Made by a program: the position numbers and the translations under genes. A DNA stretch of 64,000 bases from Chitinophaga fulva (GTDB lineage: Bacteria > Bacteroidota > Bacteroidia > Chitinophagales > Chitinophagaceae). The notes under the pieces were generated by a model. The model made no database searches, was not told the DNA's origin, and saw only the letters and a program-made list of their open reading frames with translations. The stretch spans positions 1,054,001-1,118,000 of the forward strand of contig NZ_JABBGC010000003.1 of assembly GCF_012927205.1 (NCBI RefSeq). Reading direction: 5' to 3'. Below are positions 52,174 to 62,700 of this stretch, piece after piece; the first letter of the stretch is position 1; the number at the start of each line of letters is the position of its first letter.

Positions 52174-52989
52174 TCATAGTTCAGCATTTTCCTGATGACG
52201 TTCGGAGGCGGAGTGCTCTTCAGACATTCCGGCCCGCCAGTAAGCGAAGGCATCCAGCTCCTCCTTCGTCCAGTTAAGTTCTTTGCGGAAGTAGTGCCGC
52301 AGCGCTTTCACGGTGGAAAATTCCGCCGCCACATAGGCGAATTTTGACACACCCGGCTGCGGCAGCTGTTCCCTCCGCGCAGTACAAGCCAATAAGCTAC
52401 CCGCTTCAGGATTATCGTTGTGTATCCAGTCGATGGTGACACCGGAAGATGTATGGACCACCTGTTCATCTGCTTCGTCATGTACTTCAATGATGGCGCG
52501 GCCTTTAGCGCCGGCGGGCAGGTTTTCCAGGATATTGCTCAGCACCGGGATAGCGGTGGCATCACCAATCAGGAAATACCAGTCGGCCGGCGGCACCAGC
52601 TCCGTAGCCCTGTCGTGCATGGCTACGCCCAACACATCGCCGGGCTGGCACCGCATGGCCCATGCAGAAGCCGGGCCGTTATCACCATGCACTACAAAAT
52701 CGATGTACATCTCTTTATTGACAGCATCAAAACCACGGTGGGTATAGGTACGGACAACAGGCCGCACTTCCTCCGGCTGATGTATCCATTGCCTTTTCTC
52801 GTAATCAAAATCCGGGAAGTAGATTTTATCAATCCCCGCAGGGGGAATAAAAATCTTGTTATTCGTACCGGGCGTAGTATTGGCAAAAAGTGTCACCTCT
52901 TCACCGGTAAGCGTTATCCTGATATAATGGGGCGTGATCACTGTTTTCTTTTTTACTGTCAGTTCGGCCTGTATCGTCTTTCTGCTCAT
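52174..52989 (-). CDS. Siderophore-interacting protein (FAD/NAD(P)H ferric reductase)
   Basis: A 271-residue SIP-family flavoprotein. The FAD motif R-x-Y-T (VVRTYTHRGFD), the GDATAIPVLSNIL nucleotide site and the C-terminal YWRAGMSEEH are all present. It releases iron from a ferric siderophore by reduction in the cytoplasm. The ATG at 52989 was chosen; 42 codons upstream in frame are not family-like. It is divergent from the AraC regulator that starts 166 bases away. Confidence 0.9.
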   Translation of the reverse strand: MSRKTIQAELTVKKKTVITPHYIRITLTGEEVTLFANTTPGTNNKIFIPPAGIDKIYFPDFDYEKRQWIHQPEEVRPVVRTYTHRGFDAVNKEMYIDFVVHGDNGPASAWAMRCQPGDVLGVAMHDRATELVPPADWYFLIGDATAIPVLSNILENLPAGAKGRAIIEVHDEADEQVVHTSSGVTIDWIHNDNPEAGSLLACTARREQLPQPGVSKFAYVAAEFSTVKALRHYFRKELNWTKEELDAFAYWRAGMSEEHSASERHQENAEL

Positions 52990-53155
52990 GGTATACTGAT
53001 TTTCAGTTTTGTTGATGCTCCCCGGAAAATTTTCCGGATTGGAGCGAATGCATTGGCAAAGTTTGATGAAATTGCTTTCATCTTTTTTATACAATAGGGA
53101 GTTGTTTTGATACAATACGGATTATTATCTGCTCACCGCTTTATAAACATGTCGT

Positions 53156-54157
53156 ATGGGGATGAATTTTCGTGGCTCATCAGGCGCATGGCTCGAACTA
53201 GCTGACATGCCCGGTTTGTTCGATACCAACCAGCCGCTGGTAAGGGAAAAGACTGAAAAGTACAGCTTACCGTTTGGAGATGTTGAATTCCGGCAGATCG
53301 TGTTACCGGAAACGTATATCGTCTTTGGGGATATGTGTATCCGGGACCGCCGGTTGCAGATGGAAGCGCCGGACTTCCGGGATATTGTGGAGCTGCATTT
53401 TGTGCTGACCGGGAAAGGCGTGATCACCCAGCATGTTGCCAACAAGCCCCTTGTGCTGGCGCCGAACCGGCAGAATATGTTTTATACCCCTGTATTTTCC
53501 GGCTGTGCAGAGTATGATCCCGATGTTCCCTACCGCTTTTTCGAGATACATTTTACCAGGGAAAAATTTCTGCACCTGGTACAGGACTGCGGACCAACAT
53601 TACAGACCTTCTGCGACCATATCATTGCCGGCGAGCAGATGCAGCTGTCCGAGCAGGGTATCCCCTCCAATTCAGCCACCCAGCAATGTATCCACAGTAT
53701 TTTGAACTGTCCTTATCAGGGCGGCCTCAAACTGCTCTTCCTACAGTCCAAATGCGTAGAACTGCTGGTATTACAGGCAGAAGCCTATGATCAATATCTG
53801 AAAAACAATCAGAAGAGCGCTTTAAAATCGAACTACGACCGGGACCGGATACAGTTTGTCAGGGATTACCTGATAGCCAACGCTGTTGCCCCGCCCAGCC
53901 TGAGTGAGCTGGCCCAACTGTCCGGGCTGAATGAATTCAAGCTGAAGAAAGGTTTCAGGGAGGTATTCAACGACAGTATTATTAACTATGTAAATGAATA
54001 CAAACTCCTGCAGGCCAAAGAACAATTGTTATCCCATGTGCCCATCAAGCATGTAGCTGAGGAGCTTGGTTATTCGTCCATACAATATTTCAGTAAGATG
54101 TTTAAGAAGAAGTTTGGGGTCTCTCCCGGTCTTTTTACCCGGGATGCACAAGATTAA
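53156..54157 (+). CDS. AraC-family regulator, PchR-like
   Basis: A 333-residue regulator. The C-terminal helix-turn-helix is PSLSELAQLSGLNEFKLKKGFREVFNDSI.., KHVAEELGYSSIQYFSKMFKKKFGVSPG. The first 230 residues match the general size and pattern of PchR-type siderophore-responsive regulators. It is placed between the SIP gene (divergent) and the TonB receptor gene (same direction, 83 bases), so it most likely controls both in response to a siderophore. Confidence 0.85.
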   Translation: MGMNFRGSSGAWLELADMPGLFDTNQPLVREKTEKYSLPFGDVEFRQIVLPETYIVFGDMCIRDRRLQMEAPDFRDIVELHFVLTGKGVITQHVANKPLVLAPNRQNMFYTPVFSGCAEYDPDVPYRFFEIHFTREKFLHLVQDCGPTLQTFCDHIIAGEQMQLSEQGIPSNSATQQCIHSILNCPYQGGLKLLFLQSKCVELLVLQAEAYDQYLKNNQKSALKSNYDRDRIQFVRDYLIANAVAPPSLSELAQLSGLNEFKLKKGFREVFNDSIINYVNEYKLLQAKEQLLSHVPIKHVAEELGYSSIQYFSKMFKKKFGVSPGLFTRDAQD

Positions 54158-54240
54158 TTTCCTGATTGCGTAAATTATTTTTCCTGATCCGACATCAACC
54201 GCCGGCCGGTACTTCCCAATTTTGTGGAAAATTGAAAAGT

Positions 54241-56691
54241 ATGGAACGCCGCTATGGCATTGTATCTATGATAGTCACACTAGGATTGCTGTTATTATTT
54301 GTATTCAACGCATCTGCCCATGACCCGGAGACGGAGAAAACAGGCGGCATACGCGGGAAGGTGCTTACCTCCGATGCGCGCCCGGCAGCAGAAGTAATGA
54401 TCGTGCTGGCAGAACCCAATATCACCACCACTACCCAAACAGACGGCTCTTTCGTGTTCCGTCATGTGGCCCCCGGCAATTATCACCTGCTGATATCCGT
54501 GGCCGGTTACAGCACCGTTACCAAAGAAGTGACGGTAGAACAAGGTAAAACGGTTACTGTTTCCTTTACCTTAGAAGCCTCCAGCAAGGCTTTACAGGAG
54601 GTGGTCGTTACCGGCAGCCATCATAAGCTCTCCCGTAGCAGCACCTACGATGTTGCTAAAATACCGCTTAAAAACATAGAGAACCCGCAGGTGTACACCA
54701 CTATTACAAAGGACCTGTTGCAGCAACAACAGGTATTTTCTGTAGACGACGCCATGCAAAACGCCACCGGTGTCACCAAGATGTGGGACGCCACCGGCCG
54801 CGGCGGCGATGGCGGCGGCTATTACAGCATGCGTGGTTTTGTGGTACAGAGCCAGTTACGCAACGGTATAGCCGGCAACGTTACCTCCCGTATTGACGCC
54901 TCCAACCTGGAAAGGATTGAAGTCATCAAAGGGCCTTCAGCCACCTTGTTTGGTAGCACACTGACCAGCTATGGCGGGTTGATCAACCGCGTCACTAAAA
55001 AGCCGTATGACCATTTTGGCGGCGAAGTGGGCTTTGCAGCCGGCAGTTTCGGCTTCAACCGCTTCAGCGCAGATATCAACACCCCCCTCGATAAAAACCG
55101 GGACGTACTGATGCGGGTAAACGCTGCGTATAACTACGAAGGTTCCTTCCAGGATTATGGCTTCAGCAGGAACGTAGCCATCGCGCCCAGCCTCAGCTAT
55201 CGCGTGAATGACCGCCTCTCCTTTAATTTCGATGCAGAATATATGGCAGGCCAGAACACCGGTCTGAGCGCCTTCTTCTTCTCCTCCGGACAACCTATCG
55301 CCAAACTGGGCACCAACCGGGCCGATGAATTGAACATCGATTATAAGCGCGCCTATGCGATGAATGACCTGTACCAGACATCCCGCAACACCAATTTATT
55401 CGGGCAGATGACCTATCGCCTGTCTTCACAATGGAGCATGCAAACAAACGTCACCTCCACCAGCAGCTATTCTGACGGACCTTCGCCTTATTTCTACCTG
55501 CTCACTGATGCGGAAGTGAAGAACGATCCCAACGCGGTGGGCAACGGTTACATCTCCCGTAACGACCAGTTCACCAACAACAGCCATGATAATGTGATAG
55601 AGATACAACACAACTTCAACGGCGACTTTAACATCGGCAGCCTGAGGAACCGTTTCGTAGGCGGGGTGGACTTCTTCCATCATAACTCCAACCAGTTCTT
55701 CGGCGGCAACACGTACGATACCATCTACGCAAAAGGCGACATCCCCACCTACCGGGACTTCAACCGGAGGAACCTTGATAAAGTATATGATGCTAAAGGA
55801 CTGGCGTTTACCTTCCCGTCACATTATATCGTCAACACTTACAGCGCCTATGTTTCCGATGTACTGAACATCACCGACAACCTGCTGGTACAGGCCGGTC
55901 TGCGGATAGACTACTTCGACAACAAAGGAAATTACAACGACGTCAGTGGCAAATACGAGAACGGCTATACGCAAACAGCCCTGTCTCCCAAATTCGGTAT
56001 CGTATACCAGCCGATAAAAGACAAGGTGTCTCTCTTTGCCAACTATCAGAACGGATTCACCAACAAACCCTCCTCCAACCCTTCCGGCAAACCTTTCAAA
56101 CCGGAACAGGCCAACCAGATGGAAGGCGGTGTGAAAGTATCCCTGCTCAACGACATGATCACCGGTACCGTTAGTTACTATGATATCCGGGTGAAAGATA
56201 TTATCCGTCCCAGCAATGTCCCCAATGTGTCTATCCAGGATGGAACACAATACAGTAAAGGCGTGGAAGTAGAAGTGATTGCGCATCCTGCGCGCGGACT
56301 GGACGTGGTGGCAGGTTATGCCTATAACAATTCCAAATACGAAAAGACAGAAAAAAACCTGGAAGGACTGCGTCCCGCTACCGCCGGCTCTCCTACCGTG
56401 GCCAACCTGTGGGTAAGCTACCGCATTCAGCAGGGCGCTGTGAAAGGACTGGGCTTTGGAGTAGGCGGTAATTATGCCAGCGATAACAAAGTGGTGAACG
56501 ACAGAGCACTGGGTTATTTTTACCTGCCTGCATATACGGTCCTCAATGGTAGTATCTTCTACGAGAATGACCGTTTCCGTTTTGGTGTCAAATTAAATAA
56601 CATCACCAACAAAGAATACTGGATCGGTTATTCTACCGTGAACCCGCAGAAGACAAGGAACTTCAGCGGAAGCATTGCGTTCAAATTCTGA
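54241..56691 (+). CDS. TonB-dependent siderophore receptor
   Basis: An 816-residue outer membrane receptor. Signal peptide (MIVTLGLLLLFVFNASA), a CarboxypepD-regulatory-like domain (GGIRGKVLTSDARPAAEVMIVLAEPN, about 30-115), plug (VFSVDDAMQNATGVTKMWDATGRGGDG.., GPSATLFGS) and a 22-strand barrel ending SGSIAFKF. The plug with a full barrel fits FhuA/FpvA-type ferric-siderophore receptors, not SusC. The ATG at 54241 was chosen over an upstream one that adds a basic non-homologous segment. The ligand is not predictable. Confidence 0.92.
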   Translation: MERRYGIVSMIVTLGLLLLFVFNASAHDPETEKTGGIRGKVLTSDARPAAEVMIVLAEPNITTTTQTDGSFVFRHVAPGNYHLLISVAGYSTVTKEVTVEQGKTVTVSFTLEASSKALQEVVVTGSHHKLSRSSTYDVAKIPLKNIENPQVYTTITKDLLQQQQVFSVDDAMQNATGVTKMWDATGRGGDGGGYYSMRGFVVQSQLRNGIAGNVTSRIDASNLERIEVIKGPSATLFGSTLTSYGGLINRVTKKPYDHFGGEVGFAAGSFGFNRFSADINTPLDKNRDVLMRVNAAYNYEGSFQDYGFSRNVAIAPSLSYRVNDRLSFNFDAEYMAGQNTGLSAFFFSSGQPIAKLGTNRADELNIDYKRAYAMNDLYQTSRNTNLFGQMTYRLSSQWSMQTNVTSTSSYSDGPSPYFYLLTDAEVKNDPNAVGNGYISRNDQFTNNSHDNVIEIQHNFNGDFNIGSLRNRFVGGVDFFHHNSNQFFGGNTYDTIYAKGDIPTYRDFNRRNLDKVYDAKGLAFTFPSHYIVNTYSAYVSDVLNITDNLLVQAGLRIDYFDNKGNYNDVSGKYENGYTQTALSPKFGIVYQPIKDKVSLFANYQNGFTNKPSSNPSGKPFKPEQANQMEGGVKVSLLNDMITGTVSYYDIRVKDIIRPSNVPNVSIQDGTQYSKGVEVEVIAHPARGLDVVAGYAYNNSKYEKTEKNLEGLRPATAGSPTVANLWVSYRIQQGAVKGLGFGVGGNYASDNKVVNDRALGYFYLPAYTVLNGSIFYENDRFRFGVKLNNITNKEYWIGYSTVNPQKTRNFSGSIAFKF

Positions 56692-56709
56692 TACCAGCCA
56701 TTTAACCTT

Positions 56710-56751
56710 AGTTTGCCTTCAGCCACACTGCGATGTAGCTGAAGGCAAACT
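56710..56751. terminator. Bidirectional terminator
   Basis: AGTTTGCCTTCAGC and GCTGAAGGCAAACT form a perfect 14-bp stem between the convergent receptor and NIF3 genes. Confidence 0.8.
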
Positions 56752-56756
56752 TGTTT

Positions 56757-57656
56757 TCAGGCAAAAGATAAGGAGTGGCCCGGATGAACATGTGTGGCCT
56801 TTACTTTGGGGAAATGTTGTTTCATCCAGTCGATCATAAACACAGAACCTGGCTCCTCGCTGGCGATATGCCCCAATACGATCAACGAGAGGTTATCTCC
56901 TTTGGCGCGGGCATCGCGCACATATTCAGCCGTTTCCCATTCTGAGATTTCACCGCAGCACACCACATCCGGTTTATACTTCCCGATAGCTTCTATCTGT
57001 GTCTTGCCACCGTAGGCGCCCGGCAGCACCAGGATTTTCTGGCAGCGCTGTTGCAGGTCGCCCACATACCGCATAGCAGCCACCCCCAGTTTCTTTTTGA
57101 AGAACGTTATCAGGCTGTTCAGCGACTGCGGGGCGGAGAGGTGATACACCGGTTGATCTTTTACCGCAAACTGCTGCCAGCCTAATGTGTCTTCCAGCCC
57201 TTTGCTGACCCCGTCGGGATGTATGGAGTGCACATAATCATGATTGCGCCATACCACGATCCCATGTTTTTCCAGCAGGTCTTTTTTATATTGATAGACA
57301 TCATCTTGTTGCAGCCAGCTGACATCATCGAGGTGATTATAAAATGTAGGCTCATGGGCGATGATAAAATTGGCTTTCAGATCGATCGCTTTTCTGATGA
57401 CTTCAATAGTGGCGAACATCGTGGTGACCACGCCGGTCACTTTTGTATCGCGGGAACCAGCTTTCAGGGTATCTACTGTGCCGGGGATAGCGCCGGAAGG
57501 GATTTGTGCAATAAAAGCATCGATGATCTGTCCAACGGTAGGGGTTTCCTCCGTAAAGGCCCAGCCTTTCAGGGGGCTGCCGGCCAATACCGCCGATCCG
57601 GCGAGGACAGCGCCGGAAGACAGGAACATTCTCCGGCTGATTCCAGTTGATTTCAT
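56757..57656 (-). CDS. NIF3-family protein with Tat signal
   Basis: A 299-residue protein. The N-terminus (GISRRMFLSSGAVLAG) has the twin-arginine pattern with Arg8-Arg9, so it is probably exported folded. The body has the NIF3/YbgI dinuclear-metal fold (TVDTLKAGS, VTGVVTTMF, NFIIAHEPTFYNHLDD, HVHPGHSLSF). NIF3 proteins are normally cytosolic, so export is unusual. The ATG at 57656 fits the Tat start; the longer frame adds 26 residues of unrelated sequence. Function is unknown; a role in metal handling is plausible. Confidence 0.82.
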   Translation of the reverse strand: MKSTGISRRMFLSSGAVLAGSAVLAGSPLKGWAFTEETPTVGQIIDAFIAQIPSGAIPGTVDTLKAGSRDTKVTGVVTTMFATIEVIRKAIDLKANFIIAHEPTFYNHLDDVSWLQQDDVYQYKKDLLEKHGIVVWRNHDYVHSIHPDGVSKGLEDTLGWQQFAVKDQPVYHLSAPQSLNSLITFFKKKLGVAAMRYVGDLQQRCQKILVLPGAYGGKTQIEAIGKYKPDVVCCGEISEWETAEYVRDARAKGDNLSLIVLGHIASEEPGSVFMIDWMKQHFPKVKATHVHPGHSLSFA

Positions 57657-57924
57657 AAGTCTGTTGTTTGGACTGAAAATAGCCAAAAAATGCCGCCAAA
57701 CAAAGCTCCCAGGTTGAGAAGACCATGGCCACAAGATAAAAATAGGTCTGATAAATTTTTCCCGGCAGATTATACTTTTTTATACTAACTTGATCCCCGG
57801 TTAATGCTCCAAAAGCCAGGAAGCACCGAAAAATCACCAGAATCACAGTGGACGTTTTTTGAGTTTTTATTGATCCTTAATATTCCGGTAATAAATAGTT
57901 CTGATTTTTGTACCTCATATCGTC

Positions 57925-58494
57925 ATGAGTCAATTAGGAGTGGAATGTATATCTAAAATAAAAGATGGGGATGCTACCGCGTTTCAGGAGTTGTTCTATG
58001 CCTACAAGGACGCACTTTTCGGGTATGCCTGTAAGTTATGCCGCTCGCCGGAAATGGCCGAAGAGGCTGTGCAGGAGGTGTTCATGAAAGTCTGGATCAA
58101 CCGGCAACAGCTCGACCCTTCCCTTTCTATCCGGGCCTATCTGCATACGGCCGTCAGGCATTGTATTTTCAATATTCTGAAGAAAGCCGCGCTGGATGAA
58201 GATCTCCGGCAATCTATATTCCACCACCAGCCTGTTGCCGCCAATACTACCGAGGACGCCGTCTACGCCGCCGACCTGCAGCGGGTGAAAAGCAGGGTGC
58301 TGGACATGCTGCCCCCGCAGCGTAAACTCATATTCTGCCTCAGCCGTATCGAAGGTCTCTCCCACGAAGAAATAGCCCTCCGCCTGGGCATCTCCAAAAA
58401 TACCGTCAAAGACCAGATCGTAAAAGCCAGCCGTTTCCTGCGCCAGCAGTTGGAGTATTTGGCTATTTGGGTATTTGTTTATTTTCTTATTTGA
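57925..58494 (+). CDS. ECF RNA polymerase sigma factor, second SusCD locus
   Basis: A 189-residue sigma factor with region 2 (AEEAVQEVFMKVWINRQQLD) and region 4 (LPPQRKLIFCLSRIEGLSHEEIALRLGISKNTVKDQI). Its C-terminal IWVFVYFLI is coded by the left arm of a long inverted repeat, so the last residues may be a later extension. FecR follows 187 bases downstream. Confidence 0.93.
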   Translation: MSQLGVECISKIKDGDATAFQELFYAYKDALFGYACKLCRSPEMAEEAVQEVFMKVWINRQQLDPSLSIRAYLHTAVRHCIFNILKKAALDEDLRQSIFHHQPVAANTTEDAVYAADLQRVKSRVLDMLPPQRKLIFCLSRIEGLSHEEIALRLGISKNTVKDQIVKASRFLRQQLEYLAIWVFVYFLI

Positions 58495-58598
58495 TTTACG
58501 GATTTTGAAATTTTTTGATTTTGGAATTTGTTGGACCTTTTATTAAAATGACTCCCAAATATCTAAATCAAAAAATTTCAAAATCCGTAAATCAAATA
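58489..58598. repeat. Perfect 34-bp A/T-rich inverted repeat
   Basis: Arms at 58489-58522 and 58565-58598 are fully complementary around a 42-base centre. The sigma stop (58492-58494) lies in the left arm. An A13 tract follows the right arm. It could terminate the sigma transcript or cut expression of FecR, but the stem is unusually long. Confidence 0.8.
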
Positions 58599-58681
58599 GC
58601 CAAATAAAAAAAAAAAAATAAATTTCCCAATCGGATCGTCCTTTCCTTTTTTTCAATTGTATCATATAATAAAGCATACCG

Positions 58682-59671
58682 ATGTACCCGGACCCGGCAT
58701 ATATAAGAGCGTTGTTTATTAAGCATGCGAATGGTTCTATTACTCCACAGGAAACAGCCGAGCTGATCGCGTTTCTTCAGCAGGAAGATAATGAAGACCT
58801 GTTACCGCTGCCCGGGGAGATAGATGACATACCGGCTCCCACTATGGATGCAGCGGCTACCGCACGGGTATTTCAGCAGCTTTCCGCTGTAACGTCTCCG
58901 GTAGCACCACCGGCACGGCGCCGTACTCTATTGCGCAGGGTCATTACCGTTAGCGCTGCCGCAGCGGCCGTGGCCGCAGCAGTGGTGCTGCTGTTCCATC
59001 CCGACCGGCAAAAGCCTGTACTGGCATCAGTATCCACCGGTTACGGCAGTATGAAAAAAGTAACGCTGCCTGATGGTACGACCGTTACCCTGAATGCCAA
59101 TTCCATGCTGCAATACGACAGCACCGGCTGGCAACCAGGCTCCCGGGAAGTGTGGATAAACGGTCAGGCTTTCTTTGATGTGGCCCCCGATGCTGCCGGA
59201 AAATTTATGGTGCATGCGGGCAACAAACTCACCATACAGGTACTGGGTACCCGCTTTAATGTGGCCGCCCGGACAAAAGGTATACAAGTGGTGCTGAACA
59301 GCGGCAAAGTAAAAGTAGGCTTGCCCGATAACAGCAACGAACATACGCTGGTGCTGCTGCCAGGGGAAATGGCATACTATAATTCCGGTGATGGCCAACT
59401 GTCAAGACAACAGGCCGACACGTTGCAGCTGACCTCCTGGAAAGACAATCAGAAAGTCTTCCGGGACGCCACACTGGCTGACATAGCCGCCTTTATTGAA
59501 GAACAATTTGGAGCAGAGGTGACCTTCGCTGCACCACAACTGTCGCATTTACAATTTACCGGCACCACGCCCGCCAACGATTTGGACGTGCTGCTGAATA
59601 TTCTTACCAAATCACTTGATATCAGGATCGATAAACACAACAACCAGGTAATGATTATGCTGGCCAGGTGA
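58682..59671 (+). CDS. FecR family anti-sigma factor, second locus
   Basis: A 329-residue protein: N-terminal cytoplasmic region (about 1-80), one membrane span (RRVITVSAAAAAVAAAVVLLF), the FecR periplasmic domain (LPDGTTVTLNANSMLQYD, REVWINGQAFFDVAPDA, LGTRFNVAAR) and a C-terminal DUF4974-like region. It should control the sigma factor 187 bases upstream and respond to the SusC below. Confidence 0.93.
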   Translation: MYPDPAYIRALFIKHANGSITPQETAELIAFLQQEDNEDLLPLPGEIDDIPAPTMDAAATARVFQQLSAVTSPVAPPARRRTLLRRVITVSAAAAAVAAAVVLLFHPDRQKPVLASVSTGYGSMKKVTLPDGTTVTLNANSMLQYDSTGWQPGSREVWINGQAFFDVAPDAAGKFMVHAGNKLTIQVLGTRFNVAARTKGIQVVLNSGKVKVGLPDNSNEHTLVLLPGEMAYYNSGDGQLSRQQADTLQLTSWKDNQKVFRDATLADIAAFIEEQFGAEVTFAAPQLSHLQFTGTTPANDLDVLLNILTKSLDIRIDKHNNQVMIMLAR

Positions 59672-59718
59672 TCATTACCGCCTAAACGAACCCGGGATTT
59701 TTATTAAAACGCATTATC

Positions 59719-62700
59719 ATGCAACGAAAACTACTTATACATCATAAGGTAGTAGGGATCTTATTGTGCCTGATGCCCGCTGTGCCATTTACTACGCAAG
59801 CCCAGGACATCATGGCCAAAGGAACCGTCAGACAACATGCACGCGAAACATACCTGTTGTCTGAGGTATTCCCTGTACTGGAAAATACACATAAAGTCAA
59901 ATTCAGCTACAACAGCGCCATTCTCGCTGGTAAGTCAGTCAGTGCACAGGCGTTCAGAAAAATGGAACAGGCTGACATCACTACCGGGCTGCCTGCCTTG
60001 CTGCACCCTTACGGCCTCACCTGTGAACCGATACAGGGCAACTACTACGCGGTAAAAGTGCTGCCCTTTACCGGTCACGCCCAAACGCAGATTACGGTAA
60101 AAGGCACTGTCACCGATGCCAAAGATAACAGCCCGTTACCCGGCGTCATCATCTCCATAAAAGGAAAAACAAAAGGTGCCAACTCCAACGAAACAGGCCA
60201 CTATAGCCTCGCCGGCGTGGAAGAGGGCGATGTGCTGCGCTTTTCCCTGGTAGGTTACAAATCACAGGAAATACCGGTGAACGGTCGTGCACAGATAGAC
60301 ATCGCCTTACAGCAGGACGTAGCCGGACTGAGTGAGGTGGTGGTGACCGCCCTCGGTATCCAGAAAGAAAAGAAATCACTGGGCTATGCGGTACAAACCG
60401 TAAAAGGCGATAACATGACCAAAGCCCGGGAACCCAACCTGATCGGCTCCCTCACTGGTCGTGTGGCCGGCCTCGTGATACGCAACTCCACCGATATGTT
60501 CCGCGACGCCACCATCCAGCTGCGCGGACAGAAACCACTGATCGTGATCGATGGTATCCCCGATCAGACGGCCGATATGTGGAAAGTAAATCCCGATGAC
60601 GTGGAAAGCATCAACGTGCTCAAAGGCACTTCCGCCTCCGCATTGTACGGCTCCATCGGCCAGTTCGGCGCATTGATGATCACCACCAAAAGAGGCAAAG
60701 GCAAAGAGCTGTCGGTTGACTTCAACTCCTCCACCATGTTCCAGCCTTCTTTCATCCGCATCCCTGATGTGCAGACCACCTACGGTAACGGCGCCAAAGG
60801 CAAATACGCCTATGTAGACGGCTCCGGCGGCGGTACCGAAGGCTCCGGCTGGATATGGGGCCCCAAGCTGGACCAGAAAGATCCCAGCACCCCGAGCGGC
60901 TACTGGGAAACACCACAATATAACAGCCCGGTAGACCCGGCCACCGGTAAACTGGTGCCACTGCCCTTCGTGTCCCGCGGAAAAAGCAACGTACGCAACT
61001 TCTTCCGGACAGGTGTCATCTCCACCAATAGCCTGAGCATCACCCAGTCCAGCGACAAAGGCAATTTCAGGGCTTCTGCATCGCACATCTATCAACTGGG
61101 CGTTGTACCCAATACACAACTCAACAACAGTTCTTTCAGCATCGCCGGTAACTATAATCTCACCGACAGGCTGAATGTAGATGCCCGTATCACCTACAAC
61201 CGGCAGTATTCCGACAACTATCCAACTATCGGTTACGGCCCTACGAACTACCTGTACAACCTCGTATTGTGGACCGGTTCCGATGTGGATATCCGCGACC
61301 TGCGCAACTACTGGGAGCCGGGCAAGGAAAAACTGCAGCAACGAAACTATAACACCTCCTGGTACAACAACCCTTATTTCCAGGCGTATGAACTGCTGAC
61401 CGGTTATTATAAGAACAACACTTTCGGCTCTATGACGCTGGATTATAAGATCAACCGGGATTTCAGCGTGAAGCTGCGGTCCGGCATCAACGCATTCGGC
61501 CTGAATGAAGATACAAAGGAGCCAGCCAGCTATATCGGTTACAGCAGCAAGTCCAGAGGTAACTATGTTGCCCGCTCCCAAAACTACTTCGACATTGTAA
61601 CAGACCTGATTGGCCGCTATGAGCATGCTTTCAGCAAAAACTTTGCGGTACATGCCGAAGTAGGCGGTTCCAATTACTACCGCAACGACAAATACCAGCG
61701 CAGCACTACCGATGGTCTGACCATCCCCGGTTTTTATAACCTCTCCAATTCCGCCAATCCCATCCTGGGCAACAACTTCATCGAAGAAAGAAGGACCAGC
61801 AGCATCTATGGTTTTGTGGATATGGAATTTATGCACGCTTTTTATGTGTCGCTTACCGGTCGTAATGACAAGATCTCTACTCTGCCTATCAACAACAACT
61901 CCTTCTTCTATCCTTCCGTATCAGGGTCTGTGGTGTTATCAGAGCTGGTAAAGATGCCGAAATGGGTATCCTATCTGAAAGCCAGGGGCTCCTGGTCGCA
62001 GGTATCCAGTGGCGTACTGGCCACCGTGGCCAACGATTATACCTATTCCCACCTGTCTACCTACGACAAGGGCATCAAATGGAATGGCGTTCCTTCGCTG
62101 AACTTCAGCGACATGCTGCGTAATCCCAACATACATCCGCAGACCACCGGCGCCTGGGAAGCCGGCGTGGAGACCAAGCTGTTTGACAATCGTTTAGGCC
62201 TTGACGTTACTTACTACCGTGCCCGCGACTACAACAACATCGTGAAACTGCCGGTAGCCATCAGCAGCGGTTACGGTTCCTACCTGGTGAACGGCAACGA
62301 GTTCCTCCGTACCGGCTGGGAATTCATGCTTATCGGAACGCCTGTACGCAATACTGATTTCCGTTGGGACGTCATGGTGAACTTCAGTAAATACAAAAGG
62401 GTATTACAGGAGATTTATGGCGGCGCCTCCGAACTGGACAAAATCAGGGTTGGCGAGCGCATGGACAGGATATTTGACAATGTGTATGAACACGACCCAT
62501 CGGGTAACATCGTATATGAAAGCAACGGTTTCCCGAAGAGTGACCCATATAAGCGCTACATCGGCAATTCCGATCCTGACTGGACTTACGGCATGGAAAA
62601 CACTTTCAGGTACAAACAGTTTACCCTGCGTTTCCTCGTAGATGGCCGTATCGGCGGACTGATGTACTCCATGACCAACGCCAAAATGTGGTGGGGCGGT

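Noticed and set aside
60376..61836. 486-codon minus-strand open frame
   Set aside because: Antisense to the second SusC gene, which is complete and typical.
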